Shown here piece by piece: positions 12,184 to 22,839 of a DNA stretch of 64,000 nt. Under the pieces are notes generated by a model, which was given only the letters and a program-made list of their open reading frames with translations, was not told where the DNA came from and searched no databases. Source of the stretch: Solea solea (Eukaryota; Chordata; Actinopteri; Pleuronectiformes; Soleidae). The position numbers and the translations under genes are program-made. Position 1 is the first letter of the stretch, and the number at the start of each line of letters is the position of its first letter. Where the stretch lies: positions 28,486,463-28,550,462 of the forward strand of contig NC_081139.1 of the NCBI RefSeq assembly GCF_958295425.1, read 5' to 3'.

Positions 12184-12480
12184 GACGATTTATAGCCTTG
12201 TTATGGTCAATAATGGTAAACAATATATTAATACTTTTTACATACACACATGGAAATATGTGAATGTGAAACTTAGATTTATTGTGTTTCATAACCAGTT
12301 TTTTTAAGATGATGAAAGGTAAAAATGCAATGAAACTTTTCACTTTATTTGAAAAATAGGATCTAAAAACAAAAGCCTTAGCTAACTTTTTCTTTAGTTT
12401 TTGATCTTGTTTGATTTGTCTGTATTTGATCATGCAAATGTTTCTCTTCTGCAATAAATCATTAAAAAAACAATCAAAAA
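12184..12480 (+). mobile_element. L1 3' end (right part)
   Basis: AT-rich sequence ending CTGCAATAAATCATTAAAAAAAC, an AATAAA with an A-rich tail. This closes the L1 whose coding remnants lie at 7800-8672 and 10720-10978. Downstream, 12490-13850 holds no recognised gene; 13320-13510 contains repeated AAGTACTTGAGTAAAAGT-like motifs of a common fish MITE and 13760-13812 tandem AGTACTATA units. Confidence 0.5.
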
Positions 12481-13857
12481 GAACTCCATAGGAATGAACG
12501 GAGGCAAAGGGGCGGAGCTCTATCCAGTTGTTCTAATACATCCATGGTATCAACATGTTTGCCTGTTTGTTTTGTCGTGTTACTCGCACTTCACATGTCT
12601 GCCACACGGTGGCGGTGGTGCGCGGGTTTTCTGCTGTTTTGACCCACTGACAGTGATAGTTGTTGAGCAGACGCTGGAGCCAAGTGAATCAAAATAGGAC
12701 GCAGAGTTAATTCAAATGGAACGTTTCTGAAGCATCTTTGCTCACTTATTTCAAACCAACGATGTTCAAACACCAATAATTGCACTTTTCTTCTCACCTA
12801 TAGTTGCTACCAATGATTACAAGTGTTCTAAACACCTTTTGTTCATTAAAGCCTTTAATCCCAGTTACATTGAAGGGATTTATTAATTGAATGTTCCTCT
12901 TATTTCAATGATATTTCATTCATTATGTTGGATGTTTTTTGTCTGATACTATTTTACACCTTAGAGTAGTATGTGTTCAATTCACTGTTATCATTCTATT
13001 AAATATATGATATTCATATAACGATCAGAAAATATTCAAATCAATTCAGGCCAGAAAACCCGCAGACTTATGATCATACTGTTAGGAACAATAAGTGTAA
13101 ATAATAAATTCAAGTCCACAAACATAGATGTAGAACTCTCGCGCTGCCTCTTTATTTCCTGCTCGACTCATTTCCTGTAAGAGAAAGTGAAAGTAACTAT
13201 TCTGTAACTTTGCTTCAGTCGCCATTTGAACTGCGCAGCACGAGGACAGACTGGTGAGTGTTGACGTGATTATGATGATAATATATGATGATATATGATG
13301 ATATATGATGATTTAGTGCGTGTGAGTCAAGTACCTTAAAGTGAGACTTGAGTAAAAGTCTTAAAGTTTGACATTTACTCTACTTGGGTATCAAAAATCA
13401 TTTCTGATATAAAATGTAGTCAAAGTTGCTAGAAATAACAAAGTCAGGTACAAATACGTGGAATGTGTACTTAAGTACAGTCATGAAGTATATGTACTGC
13501 TTAATCCTGACAGATTAGAATGGAAACTTCCAGCCTGTCATAACTCCAGTCAGTCGTCTTTTGTTTTTCCTAAATGTGACGTCATGTTTTCTTCTTTATG
13601 TCAATTCTACTCAAGCGTCCAAACCGAAACATAAAGTCCCGTCAAACGCGAACACAATGTTAAATGAGATTAAATGAACGATTGTAAATGATCATTTGGA
13701 TTAAAAGTGAAATAATAATGTCATATATTCATATTATCATCAAAATAATGACTTGATTTAGTAGCTTTAAGTACTATAAGTACTATAAGTACTACAAGTA
13801 CTATAAGTGCTTAATGCAGTCGGATGAAGTGCTTTTACTGTGAACTTTTGAGAGGGG

Positions 13858-13977
13858 TCTGGCTGCAGACCTGCACTGTCAGGACCTTTCGTTGCAGACC
13901 TGCACTGTGAGGTCTCCTATACTGTCAGGACCGGAAGCTTTTCAAAATAAAAGCGAGCATACCGGAAGCACGTATTT
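13858..13977 (+). repeat. Inverted repeat, left arm
   Basis: The arm runs TCTGGCTGCAGACCTGCACTG ... TTTCAAAATAAAAGCGAGC ... ACCGGAAGC. The same sequence, reverse-complemented, lies at 17341-17446. Here the CAGACCTGCACTGT piece is doubled. The pair may be the long terminal inverted repeats of a DNA transposon about 3.6 kb long that later received the hAT and solo LTR. Confidence 0.65.
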
Positions 13978-14562
13978 TTATTTCCCGATGTTTATTTCTT
14001 GGGTCTTTATTTTATATATACAATGTAAATATGTTTATGTGTATCCATGTGTTTAATTAAAGAGATTTAAAAAAACTGTATATCTTTCCAGTTCAACTGG
14101 ATAAGGTGAAAAAACGCAGGATAATAATAAAGATAAAAAACAAACAAAATATTATATAAAAAAAATAAAATACAAAACGTTATGACCCACTAGGGTTATT
14201 CTACAGATAATCAGTGCAAACTAGATGTACAGCTATTGTTATGATCCCCTTAAAACATTATTAGCCTACTCAAAACATGCATTATTTTACTCCAGTATTT
14301 TAATTTAATTCGTAAAAAGGACAGCTGTTAGTTAAGTGTGCACTACAAATGAATTTTGAAACAATAAATCTCTGTAAATACACCTTAATGTGTGATGGCA
14401 TAATGCATCTACACTCCAACCTATTGCTGACTGTTCTTTTACACCATTATTTAGCATTGAAAATGTAGCCCCCTGCACTGTTGGACCCATTTACATATTG
14501 ATTTACTCATTTTTTTATATAGGCATATCTTATGTGTGTTTGCAATTGTAACACCTCATAAT

Positions 14563-15645
14563 TAGGGCTGTAACGATACACCAAACCCACGATTCGATTT
14601 GTATCCCAATTTATTTATTTTTTGGGGGGGGGGGGGGGGGGGTTTGAAAAAACCTTTATAAACTGAACACCAAAGAACAAGATTAACTATGCAAATTATT
14701 AACAATATAAATAGCCATAAATAGCCAAAGCTATAACACTTGTGTTTTCTTTGTAACAAAATACTGTTGAAAAACAAACAGAACTAAACTCCACTGTGGA
14801 GATGATTGGAGCATGTTGAAAATTCTTCTTCAGTCAAGTTCTCTTACATTTACAAAGTAAATGAAATGGCTAGTGTTTCACACTGAGGTAACTGAGGCTT
14901 ACTGCCTGTGCTGCAAACCACAAATCAAGTAAGTAAACATGAAACAAATAAACAACTTCTTTCTCTTAAGAAAACCAAACTTGATTTAAGGGAGTTGAAC
15001 ATTCTTCTTCTTCTTCTTCTTCAGAAGAGGAGGCTTGCTCTCTGTGCTGTGACAATGTCACCTGCAGTGACCAGCTTGTGTAAGGGCAGCTGTAGCATCA
15101 CCTGTTTCTCCTTCAACACAGCTGCAGCTGTTGTGCTGCGGTGGAAAAACGTGACAACTTTCCTCACTCTGCCGAGGAGTCGGGACATCTGGTGAACGCC
15201 CATCGCTCTCTGCGCAGCCAGATTAACAGTGTGAGCAAAGCAGCGTATATGCGGTGAAAATCCGGCCGCTTCGACAGCATTGGCAATGTTTCTGCCGTTA
15301 TCTGTTGTCACTTAAAGCACTTACAGCAAATTGTGTGGGTCTTGTCGACTACACCATTGCCGTCCTTTATCTCCACCATGTAGCCCAAATGTTGCCATAC
15401 TGCTGACTGAAATGAAGAGGGAGGATCCGCTATTTCTGGGTTGGTTGCCATGTTTCCTCACGTTGTTCTTCAACTAGCTCAACTTTTGCAGGCAGGCGTC
15501 ACATGATTCATTGGATCTGAACGGGAGGGATCACTCGGGGAGTTGGAAGGGGTGTGTCGCGATTCTGCCTTCTCACACCGCGACACAGGATCGTGGATCT
15601 GAGTGTCGCGATTTCGCTTTCATATTGCATATTGTTACAGCCCTA
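14563..15645 (-). mobile_element. hAT element, 1083 bp, internally deleted
   Basis: The terminal inverted repeats start TAGGGCTGTAAC at both ends, and a perfect 8-bp target duplication CTCATAAT flanks the element (14555-14562 and 15646-15653). It carries an internally deleted BED-hAT transposase on the minus strand and a G20-like homopolymer at about 14623-14642. Confidence 0.93.
15021..15451 (-). pseudogene. BED-type hAT transposase, internally deleted
   Basis: On the minus strand an ATG at 15451 opens 'SAVWQHLGYMVEIKDG', the start of a BED zinc finger with its Cys pair (ICCKC). After a stop, the sequence jumps directly into the hAT catalytic region: 'TTDNGRNIANAVEAAG', 'IRCFAHTVNLAAQRAM', then 'KVVTFFHRSTTAA'. 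The CxxHxxNL motif of hAT transposases is intact. The middle of the protein and the C-terminal dimerisation domain are missing, so it cannot be active. The relation to ZBED1-like hATs is from motif memory. Confidence 0.75.
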
Positions 15646-16567
15646 CTCATAATTCATTGAATAATTGCTTAATATTGTTTGTGCTATGATCTTACCTCGT
15701 GGACCACATGGATTTGCCAGTGGAGGGTGTGAGGGTTGATGATTTTAAATGAACTTAGCTTTGTGTATTCAAAGTGAATGACTGAATACCTAGTTACATG
15801 ACCCACATAACCAATAACCTCTGTTACAAGAGAAAACAGTAGACACAAAACACACTTTCAAATGTCTTTTTATTTTATGTGATTATTATTATTTTGGCTC
15901 ACATAAATGTTGACTTGCAGAGCAGAGAATCTGATTCTAAACTTTTCATTTTTGAAAGTGACTAAAACTGTGAGGTGAGGTGTCAGGTGTTCTTCACTGC
16001 AACTTACATTCCCTTCATTTTCCTTTTCCCCTTTTACCAGCCAAACCACAACCTGTCAGAAGTTAGTAGCGTTGGCTCATACTTATGAGTACAAACACAC
16101 AGACAAATACATTATGCTTACCTTTAAATAAAATGCCACCTTTCCTATGTGCCTCTAAGTGGCTCTGCAGCTTGGACAATTGTGTTGGTTTCACTTTTAG
16201 GCACAAGGGGGCAGTGAAATCGCTTGCAGCATGACGTGCAGCGTTCAACTTTGGGCGTAGTGCCGGTACTTAAGATTGAAATATGCATCTGTAAGAGACA
16301 AATAATGTCGTAATAAGTAAAACAAAATTATATAAAAACTATGATATAACTCAGTTTTCTTGGTCTCTGAGTAGGAAAATGGCACATTTAAGTGATAACA
16401 CTAAAAACTACCCAAAAGTCCAAAACCCAATTCTTTCAAATTAATATAACTTTACGGGGCAATATATAGTGTGCAACATACCGTTCTAGTGAATAAAGAC
16501 TGTTTGTTTCTTCGTATGACACAAAGTTGTTGTCACTTGACATTTACGCACCTCGTCGGCTCCACAC
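15646..16567. other. Unassigned stretch with one possible minus-strand exon
   Basis: No recognised gene. On the minus strand 16240-16123 reads a frame containing 'VKPTQLSKLQSHLEAHRKGG' that ends at AAAG before GTAAGC, a plausible donor site. No matching exons were found, so it is recorded only as a candidate. Confidence 0.2.
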
Positions 16568-17322
16568 TGACAAGACGGATCAGCGAGGACTCAGACGCAG
16601 AGGCCTTTTAATTGTCTTTATTGGCACTCTTAAACAAAACACAAGGCAGATCCTCTTTACTGAGGGAAAACAAAGCGTGGCTATGAAAAACTATAACCAA
16701 TGGGGAGCGCAACGCTCTTCAAAAGAAACGTTGCGTAACTATAAACGCGGAAACAAAAAAATCACTCCGAAGAGGAAACAAAACTCAGACTATGGTTATC
16801 AATAAAAACTTAAACAGACAACTCTCCAAACGGAGGAAAAACAAGGCTCTAAGCACTTCAAAACGAAAACAAACTCAAAACACAATCCTACTGATTGGCG
16901 ATCTTTAACTAACTAAGAACGAGGTCAAAAACAAAACGCAATCTAAATGATTGAATCTACTCAGTCTAACTAATAAAACGTAAGTCACAATCCTAGTGAT
17001 TGGAGTTCCTAAAAGGCTGTAAAAATTAACAAACAGAAATCTCTCCCAAGGAGGAAAACAAAAGAGGCTATAAATCTTAACTAAGTATCAGCTAACAGGC
17101 TATGATAAGAAAACTTACAAAGGAAAGCGTCGCTCACAAAGAGGATCAAAAACTTGTGGAATCTGTGGCTGTGACAAGGAGCTCTGGTGATCAGGCATTG
17201 GCGAAAACACACTGGCACTGAAACAGGGGAACAGAGAGTTTTTAAAGTCCACATGGCTTAATTGTCAGCAGGTGTGTGTAATCAGGGCAGAGGAGGGGGC
17301 GGGGCAAACTGCCGGAGTGACA
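16568..17322 (-). mobile_element. Solo LTR (copy 1), 755 bp
   Basis: It begins TGACAAGACGG and ends GGAGTGACA, so both strands have the TG...CA ends of LTRs, with a 5-bp target duplication CACAC (16563-16567, 17323-17327). A near-identical copy is at 30242-30988. On the minus strand GTGCCAATAAAGACA supplies a polyadenylation signal near the 3' end, which suggests minus orientation. No internal retroelement sequence is adjacent. A 5-bp duplication fits Ty3/gypsy but is not exclusive to it. Confidence 0.88.
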
Positions 17323-17340
17323 CACACTTCTCATGGGGAA

Positions 17341-17446
17341 CGAAAAGTACGGGCTTCCGGTATGTTCGCTTTTATTTTGAAAGGCTTCGAATCAACTTCC
17401 AGTTTGACAGTGCAGGAGACCTCACAGTGCAGGTCTGCAGCCAGAC
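17341..17446 (-). repeat. Inverted repeat, right arm
   Basis: The reverse complement of this segment matches the arm at 13858-13977, with the shared blocks CTGGCTGCAGACCTGCACTG, GAGGTCTCCT and TTTCAAAATAAAAGCGAAC. It sits immediately after the solo LTR. Confidence 0.65.
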
Positions 17447-17789
17447 TGTCTTGGAACCTTTGGAGTAATCCAGGGTCAAAGTTGACTTGAACAAAACTGA
17501 GGTTATTCTTTTTTTGAAGTGGTATCAAATCCACATTTATGATTGAAATGTAATTGTACTTAGTACTTTTTGATGTCCTTGATGAACAAATATGCAGTTA
17601 ATAAGTAATCCAGGATCTAATTTGACTTTTGCTCTCAAAACTGAGCTCATCAGCTGACTTGAATGCAGACAACAGCCCTTCAGTCACATACAGAGTAGCC
17701 TAGCACCATCTACTGGCACAAATATGTAAGTGACATGAACAGCAGGTTTCATAAAACACCTTCTCTGACAGAAAACTCCTGATGTGTTA

Positions 17790-17882
17790 CAGTTTTCTCT
17801 CGTGTGATCACTGGACTGAACACAGATCCACATCAGACGTCCTCCAGGAAACATGAAGGAGATTTTCCACTCAAACTGAGAG
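17790..17882 (+). other. Possible 5' untranslated exon of the NLR gene
   Basis: The sequence ACAGATCCACATCAGACGTC to CTCAAACTGAGAG is followed by GTAACT, a plausible donor. It lies about 1.1 kb upstream of the first coding exon, whose AG acceptor lies at 18959-18960, so a leader exon here is likely. The 5' boundary is not defined and no TATA-type promoter was identified. Confidence 0.35.
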
Positions 17883-18072
17883 GTAACTCTTTAAAGTGCT
17901 TTCAATATGATGCTTTCAGTGGAGCAGTGATAAGTCAGTGAGGAGCTCATTTGCACAAACTCATGACAACAACAAAGAGAAGACGTGCTTTTTATATATG
18001 AGGTTTACACTTTACAGTATAAAACAAGTTATTCTCTGTAAATCTGTATATTGGGACGGTTTATACATTCAG

Positions 18073-18441
18073 TCTGTGTGTGTGTGTGTGTGTGCGTCTG
18101 TGTGTGTGTGTGAGTGTGTGTGTGTGTGTGTGACTGTGTGTCTGTGTGTGCGTCTGTGTGTGTGTGTGTCTGTGTGTGTGACTGTGTGTCTGTGTGTGTG
18201 TGTGTGTGTCTGTGTGTGAGTGTGTGTGTGTGTGTGTCTGTCTGTCTGTGTGTTTGTGTGTGTGTGTCTGTCTGTGTGTGTGTGTGTGTCTGTGTGTGTG
18301 TGTGTCTGTGTGTCTGTGTGTGTGTGTGTGTCTGTGTGTGTGTGTGTCTGTGTGTGTGACTGTGTGTCTGTGTGTGTGTGTGTGTGTGTGTCTGTCTGTG
18401 TGTGTGTGTGTGTGTCTGTGTCTGTGTGTGAGTGTGTTTGT

Positions 18442-18482
<41 letters not shown>

Positions 18483-18765
18483 TGTGTGTGTGTGTGTGTG
18501 TCTGTGTGTGTGCGTGTGTCTGTGTGTGTGTGTGTGTGTCTGTGTGTGTCTGTGTGTGTGTGTGTCTGTGTGTGTGCGTGTGTCTGTGTGTGTCTGTGTG
18601 TGTCTGTGTGTGTGTGTGCGTCTGTGTGTGTGTCTGTGTGTGTGTGTCTGTGTGTCTGTGTGTGTGTGTGTGTCTGTGTGTGTGTGTGTGTGTCTGTGTG
18701 TGTGACTGTGTGTCTGTGTGTGTGTCTGTCTGTGTGTGTGTGTGTCTGTGTGTGAGTGTGTGTGT

Positions 18766-18799
<34 letters not shown>

Positions 18800-18831
18800 C
18801 TGTGTGTGTGTGTGTGTCTGTGTGTGTGCGT

Positions 18832-18868
<37 letters not shown>

Positions 18869-18895
18869 TGTGTGTGTGTGTGTGTCTGTGTGTGT

Positions 18896-18936
<41 letters not shown>

Positions 18937-18957
18937 TGTGTGTGTGTGTGTCTGTGT
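18073..18957. repeat. Compound (TG)n/(TCTG)n microsatellite, about 885 bp
   Basis: Nearly uninterrupted TG and TCTG units with occasional TGAG, TGCG and TGACTG variants. It ends within a few bases of the coding start of the NLR gene at 18962 and forms the T-rich tract of the acceptor. Long open frames through it on both strands (Cys-Val on plus, Thr-His on minus) are artefacts of the repeat. Confidence 0.97.
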
Positions 18958-18961
18958 CAGA

Positions 18962-19110
18962 ATGACTGAAGTCCAGCAGATGAGTGGTTGTGTGGAGGAA
19001 GACGAGGACAGAGCAGAGTCTCCAGGACCCAGCGGTCTGTCTGTGAAGAGTGACCAGTCTATGGGAAAACGTATAACCTTCAGTCATGAACCTGGAGCCT
19101 CAGAGACAAA
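18962..19110 (+). CDS. NLR gene, coding exon 1 (N-terminal ESPGPSG repeat)
   Basis: The start ATG at 18962 opens '[20 protein letters not shown]', then '[16 protein letters not shown]' and '[11 protein letters not shown]', ending at AA before GTAAGAG (phase 2). This short acidic and Ser/Pro-rich motif is the repeated N-terminal segment of teleost NLR-C proteins. It has no known enzymatic role. The exon is nearly duplicated at 20129-20248. Upstream codons in frame run into the microsatellite, so ATG 18962 is the most sensible start. Confidence 0.82.
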
Positions 19111-19191
19111 GTAAGAGACTCATGCACTAACAACAAGAGAACATCACACTCTCACTCTTGTGCACTCTAAATGCTGACTGTACCTGTAGAG

Positions 19192-19960
19192 CAGTGGTCC
19201 TCAACCCCCGGGCCGTGGGCCGGTACCAGTCCGTGGGTCAATTGGTACCGGGCCGCAGAGAAAGAATACATAACTTCCATTATTTCCGTTTTATTTATTA
19301 TCAGATTGTGAACCATTCTCTCGCCACATCTGTCTATGACTCACTCTTGACACATGTCAACATGCTTGCCTCGGTCACATGTCACGGTCGAAGAAGAAGA
19401 TCAACTGCTGGAGATGGCAAAATGACGGCGGCATTAAAAGTATGTTTGAGACAATACTCTGCCCGTGTTGTGGATTAAAGTCATGACAGAAAACCCTGAG
19501 ATCACCACAACAGCAACATCCTATCTGTGTGAAGCAGGGTGAGCGGGTGCTGCTGCTGCTGCTGTTGACGAAGCACCCGTCTCCTGGCTCGCGTCATCTG
19601 GGTCCTCCGTTACCGCTGCTGCGCAATGAACAGACGGGACTTCACATTTGTCCTTTGGTCAGCGGCAGCATCCGCAACTGGTTGATGGACTCGGCCATTT
19701 TTCCCCCAGCTGGTGCACATGCCGCTGACGCACGGCTGCGCTCTGTGCAGTATCGTTGGCGCGATGTTACGAGGACGCTGCTAATACATTTGCATACACA
19801 GTGGATTCACGTTTATTATTATATTCACAAAAGACCAGTTTTTATGCCGGTCGTATCATTTTATTTTTTATTTATTTATTTATTTTTGTATTAAAGGCCG
19901 GTCCTGAAAATATTGTCTTGACATCAAACCGGTCCGCGGCCCGGGGGTTGAGGACCGCTG
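19192..19960. mobile_element. hAT element, 769 bp, in NLR intron 1
   Basis: The inverted ends CAGTGGTCCTCAACCCCCGG and CAGCGGTCCTCAACCCCCGG carry one mismatch, and a perfect 8-bp duplication CTGTAGAG flanks them (19184-19191, 19961-19968). The interior has short frames but no recognisable transposase, so it is non-autonomous. Confidence 0.93.
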
Positions 19961-20128
19961 CTGTAGAGGATCAGTCTTTACACAAAGATCAGCGACCACA
20001 GGCTGTAAACCTGAAATCATTCCCTTCACTCCAGACTCTGGAGGTCACACTGACACTGAGGCTGCTTTGTGATCAAAGTGTCTAAACAAAGACCATCATC
20101 AGTGATCATGTGATGTTTGTGTTTGCAG

Positions 20129-20248
20129 AGGTCAGAACAAGAGACAGAGAGCAGAGTCTCCAGGACCCAGCGGTCTGTCTGTGAAGAGTGACCGGTCTAT
20201 GAAACAACCTTTAAACTTCAGTCATGAACCTGGAGCCTCAGAGACAAA
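20129..20248 (+). CDS. NLR gene, coding exon 2 (second ESPGPSG repeat)
   Basis: The acceptor GTGTTTGCAG precedes 'GQNKRQRAES', then '[19 protein letters not shown]' and '[11 protein letters not shown]', ending at AA before GTAAGAG. It is 120 nt and in phase 2 at both ends, so it can be added or lost without shifting frame. It and its downstream intron are a tandem duplicate of exon 1 plus intron. Confidence 0.85.
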
Positions 20249-20329
20249 GTAAGAGACTCATGCACTGACAACAAGAGAACATCACACTCTCACTCTTGTG
20301 CACTCTAAATGCTGACTGTACCTGTAGAG

Positions 20330-20543
20330 CAGTGGTCCTCAACCCCCGGGCCGTGGACTGGTACCAGTCCGTGGGTCAATTGGTACCGGGCCGCAGAGAA
20401 AGAATACATAACTTCCATTATTTCCGTTTTATTTATTATCAGATTGTGAACCATTCTCTCGCCACATCTGTCTATGACTCACTCTTGACACATGTCAACA
20501 TGCTTGCCTCGGTCACATGTCACGGTCGAAGAAGATCAACTGG
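20330..20543. mobile_element. Truncated duplicate of the intron-1 hAT
   Basis: It begins with the same CAGTGGTCCTCAACCCCCGG end and the same left flank CTGTAGAG as the element at 19192, and follows it closely for about 210 bp before ending at GATCAACTG, where unrelated sequence starts. The shared flank shows it arose by duplication of the whole exon-intron block, not by a new transposition. Confidence 0.85.
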
Positions 20544-20920
20544 CACTGTAAAAACGAAAAAGTTGAGAAAACGTCAAATATCAAGGCAACATGATGCAAG
20601 AGATTTTTGAGTTTTCTCAACTTTTGCCAGCTGTTGTTGACTTAACTAAGGTTTTTAATTTTTGCCAAGAGTTCTGCCAACTCAGATCTTTTTGTTCACC
20701 TTATGAGGATAATACTGTGAGACCAATAAAGAACTTCTTGCTTGAACACAATGTACTTCTACCTTCACCAAACACAGATTTTTATGTTGAATTAATGAAC
20801 ATTTTTTTCCATGAATGTCATGTATTTCTACCTTCTTTAAACACAAATATTCTTGTTGAATAAACATACATTTTACCTTTATAAATCAAGCTAAATTTAT
20901 GCTGCTAAAATTTTATTTTA
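20544..20920. repeat. CACTGTAAAAAC / AGTTGAGAAAAC MITE-like segment
   Basis: The start CACTGTAAAAACGAAAAAGTTG resembles termini of common fish miniature elements; CACTGTAAAAAC followed by GAAAACGTCAAA recurs at about 42264. The opposite end and target duplication were not resolved. Confidence 0.4.
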
Positions 20921-22640
20921 AAACTGCTCAATAGATGGATAATTAATAATACAGACTGAATCTGTTATCTGAAATGTTTTATTCAGTTTACCAGTGAACA
21001 CAGGAAAATCATCATACATACAACATGTGTAAAAAACAACATGCATACCGTATAGTCTAATAACATTTGGGGTGAATCTTCCTGAGTATTTGAAACCAAT
21101 ACTAGGCTCACTGAACATGTAAATTATGATTATTTTCCCCATGTTTGGAATATTATGAAGAACAGTGTCCTCTTCCAACACAACCCCCTGGTCTCGCACA
21201 GTGTTGTCGGCTTCATCATCATGTAGCACAGTGAGGATGGCAACAGACACACCTTGCACCACTGGTGCCAAAATGTTAGTGTCCTGCGGAAGAAGAACAG
21301 ATACATTATTAAGAGATTAGAAAAACTAAGACAAACTAGAAAGAGCATTTTCTGAAAAAAATATGTTAGTACTGAAAAGGTTAAAGTATAACTTGTAAGC
21401 AGAGAGATGACTGTCTTCATAAGGGCTAAAAAAAGATGTTAAAAAGGCAGAAGAAAATGGGCAGTTATAAACTGTAATGAAAACTGATAAAGCAATTTTA
21501 ACATAGCTAAGAATGGATTTAGTAGTTTAAGGAGGGTAATTTACACGAATTGTAAACAAGTTGGTATAAACAATGTATGAAAAATATTAACAAATCGGAG
21601 ATATACAGTATGTAATGTTAAAGAGTGAGAAAAGGGCTGACACTGGAGAGAAATGTATAAGCCAATGTCATGATATGGGAGAGGCTGATAATTCTGAAAT
21701 CTTCATTTTGTAAACAAACTCAAATGTAATGAATATAAAGACGTGGTAGAAGATGCTTCAAATTTCCCCTCAAATGTATGAAATCACTGAGGTGCTGATC
21801 AGTGACAGGTGACATGGCAGAGAGCAAAATAACACTGTCTTTTATTTTTCTGGATATGTAACAAACTCAGGTAGACCAACAACGCAGAGTTCAGGGTTGC
21901 CATTTCTTGTGACATCCACAACATCCATACAAGCGATGACAATCATTACAAAACTGTAGCTCCTATCAGAAAACATACCAAACCAGGCAGGAGGAGAGGA
22001 GTCCCAGAGCATGCCAGTTGGGCTGTAAATCTTTTGGTGTCTCATGATTCGATTCAAATTTTTATGGTCACTATTCGATTAAAAAAATCGATTCTCATAT
22101 GCACATGCTCATAACGGTGCATCACCTGTAACAATGGGGCTGTTTAAAAAAAAAAAAAAAGGGGGGAGGTGTACTTTTACATTTTGGATTAACTACTCCT
22201 TCTATGGGAATGAGGAATTAGCTGCATGACCTGAATTATTTGTCTTTGCTGCAGTTACTATTACTTACTGAGCACTTCAGGAAAAACTTGGTTGCATCTT
22301 CGCGGAGGTAGATAGGCAGGCCTCTCAGTGCTGCTGTTTTCCGGTGGGACACAATGTCGGATGTCTAAAAGTGGAAAACATGAGTATTTCAATTAGTATA
22401 GTACTGTAATTTTGTCATTCCTAATAAGAAAGTATATTCATGCTCTACTAAAACTGCCAGGCAAAGGAGAACTTCACTGACCTGGTAATCATGTTGATCA
22501 AGGAGCTCCTCCATCTCCTGACCAAAAGCTTCTTTCTTAGACCTGTAGATTTTCAGCAGTCCAGGCCCAAATTTGCCAAGGGATGCATTGAAAGTCCAGA
22601 GGAGGTCCTTGCTCGTGATCTGATTAAATTCTTCAGATAT
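20918..22640 (-). pseudogene. Antisense remnant of an unnamed multi-exon gene
   Basis: Three minus-strand segments join in phase 0 through consensus splice sites. 22640-22482 follows an AG and ends before GTCAGT, with 'ITSKDLLWTFNASLGKFG' and 'LLKIYRSKKEAFGQEMEELL'. 22364-22269 ends before GTAAGT, with 'RKTAALRGLPIYLREDATKF'. 21283-20918 follows CCGCAG, with 'VSVAILTVLHDDEADNT' and 'GVVLEEDTVLHNIPNMGKI'. The pattern ('LRGLPIYL..D..FF', then 'VSV.ILTV', then a 'V.LEE..VL..I' strand) resembles a repeated uncharacterised teleost family I recall without a name. 5' exons are not visible and the 3' part diverges. It lies antisense within NLR intron 2. Confidence 0.5.
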
Positions 22641-22839
22641 CTTAACAAGAAAACCAGAAAAATATTATCAAACCATAATGTCAGAATTTCTCTGTACAGA
22701 ATTTTATGTTCTTGTTATTATTATTTATTTATTTCTACTGACAGAGCATGAAACACAACTTTAATTTGTATGTGACATTTGTACAGTACTTTATGGACAC
22801 AAGACAGTGTCATGCCAGTAGCCAAACTGTCAAATATGA

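Noticed and set aside
18029..19087. Minus-strand 352-codon frame rich in Thr-His, and several long plus-strand Cys-Val frames
   Set aside because: They are translations of the TG/TCTG microsatellite; any frame through it is open. Only the plus-strand segment after 18962 has splice and homology support.
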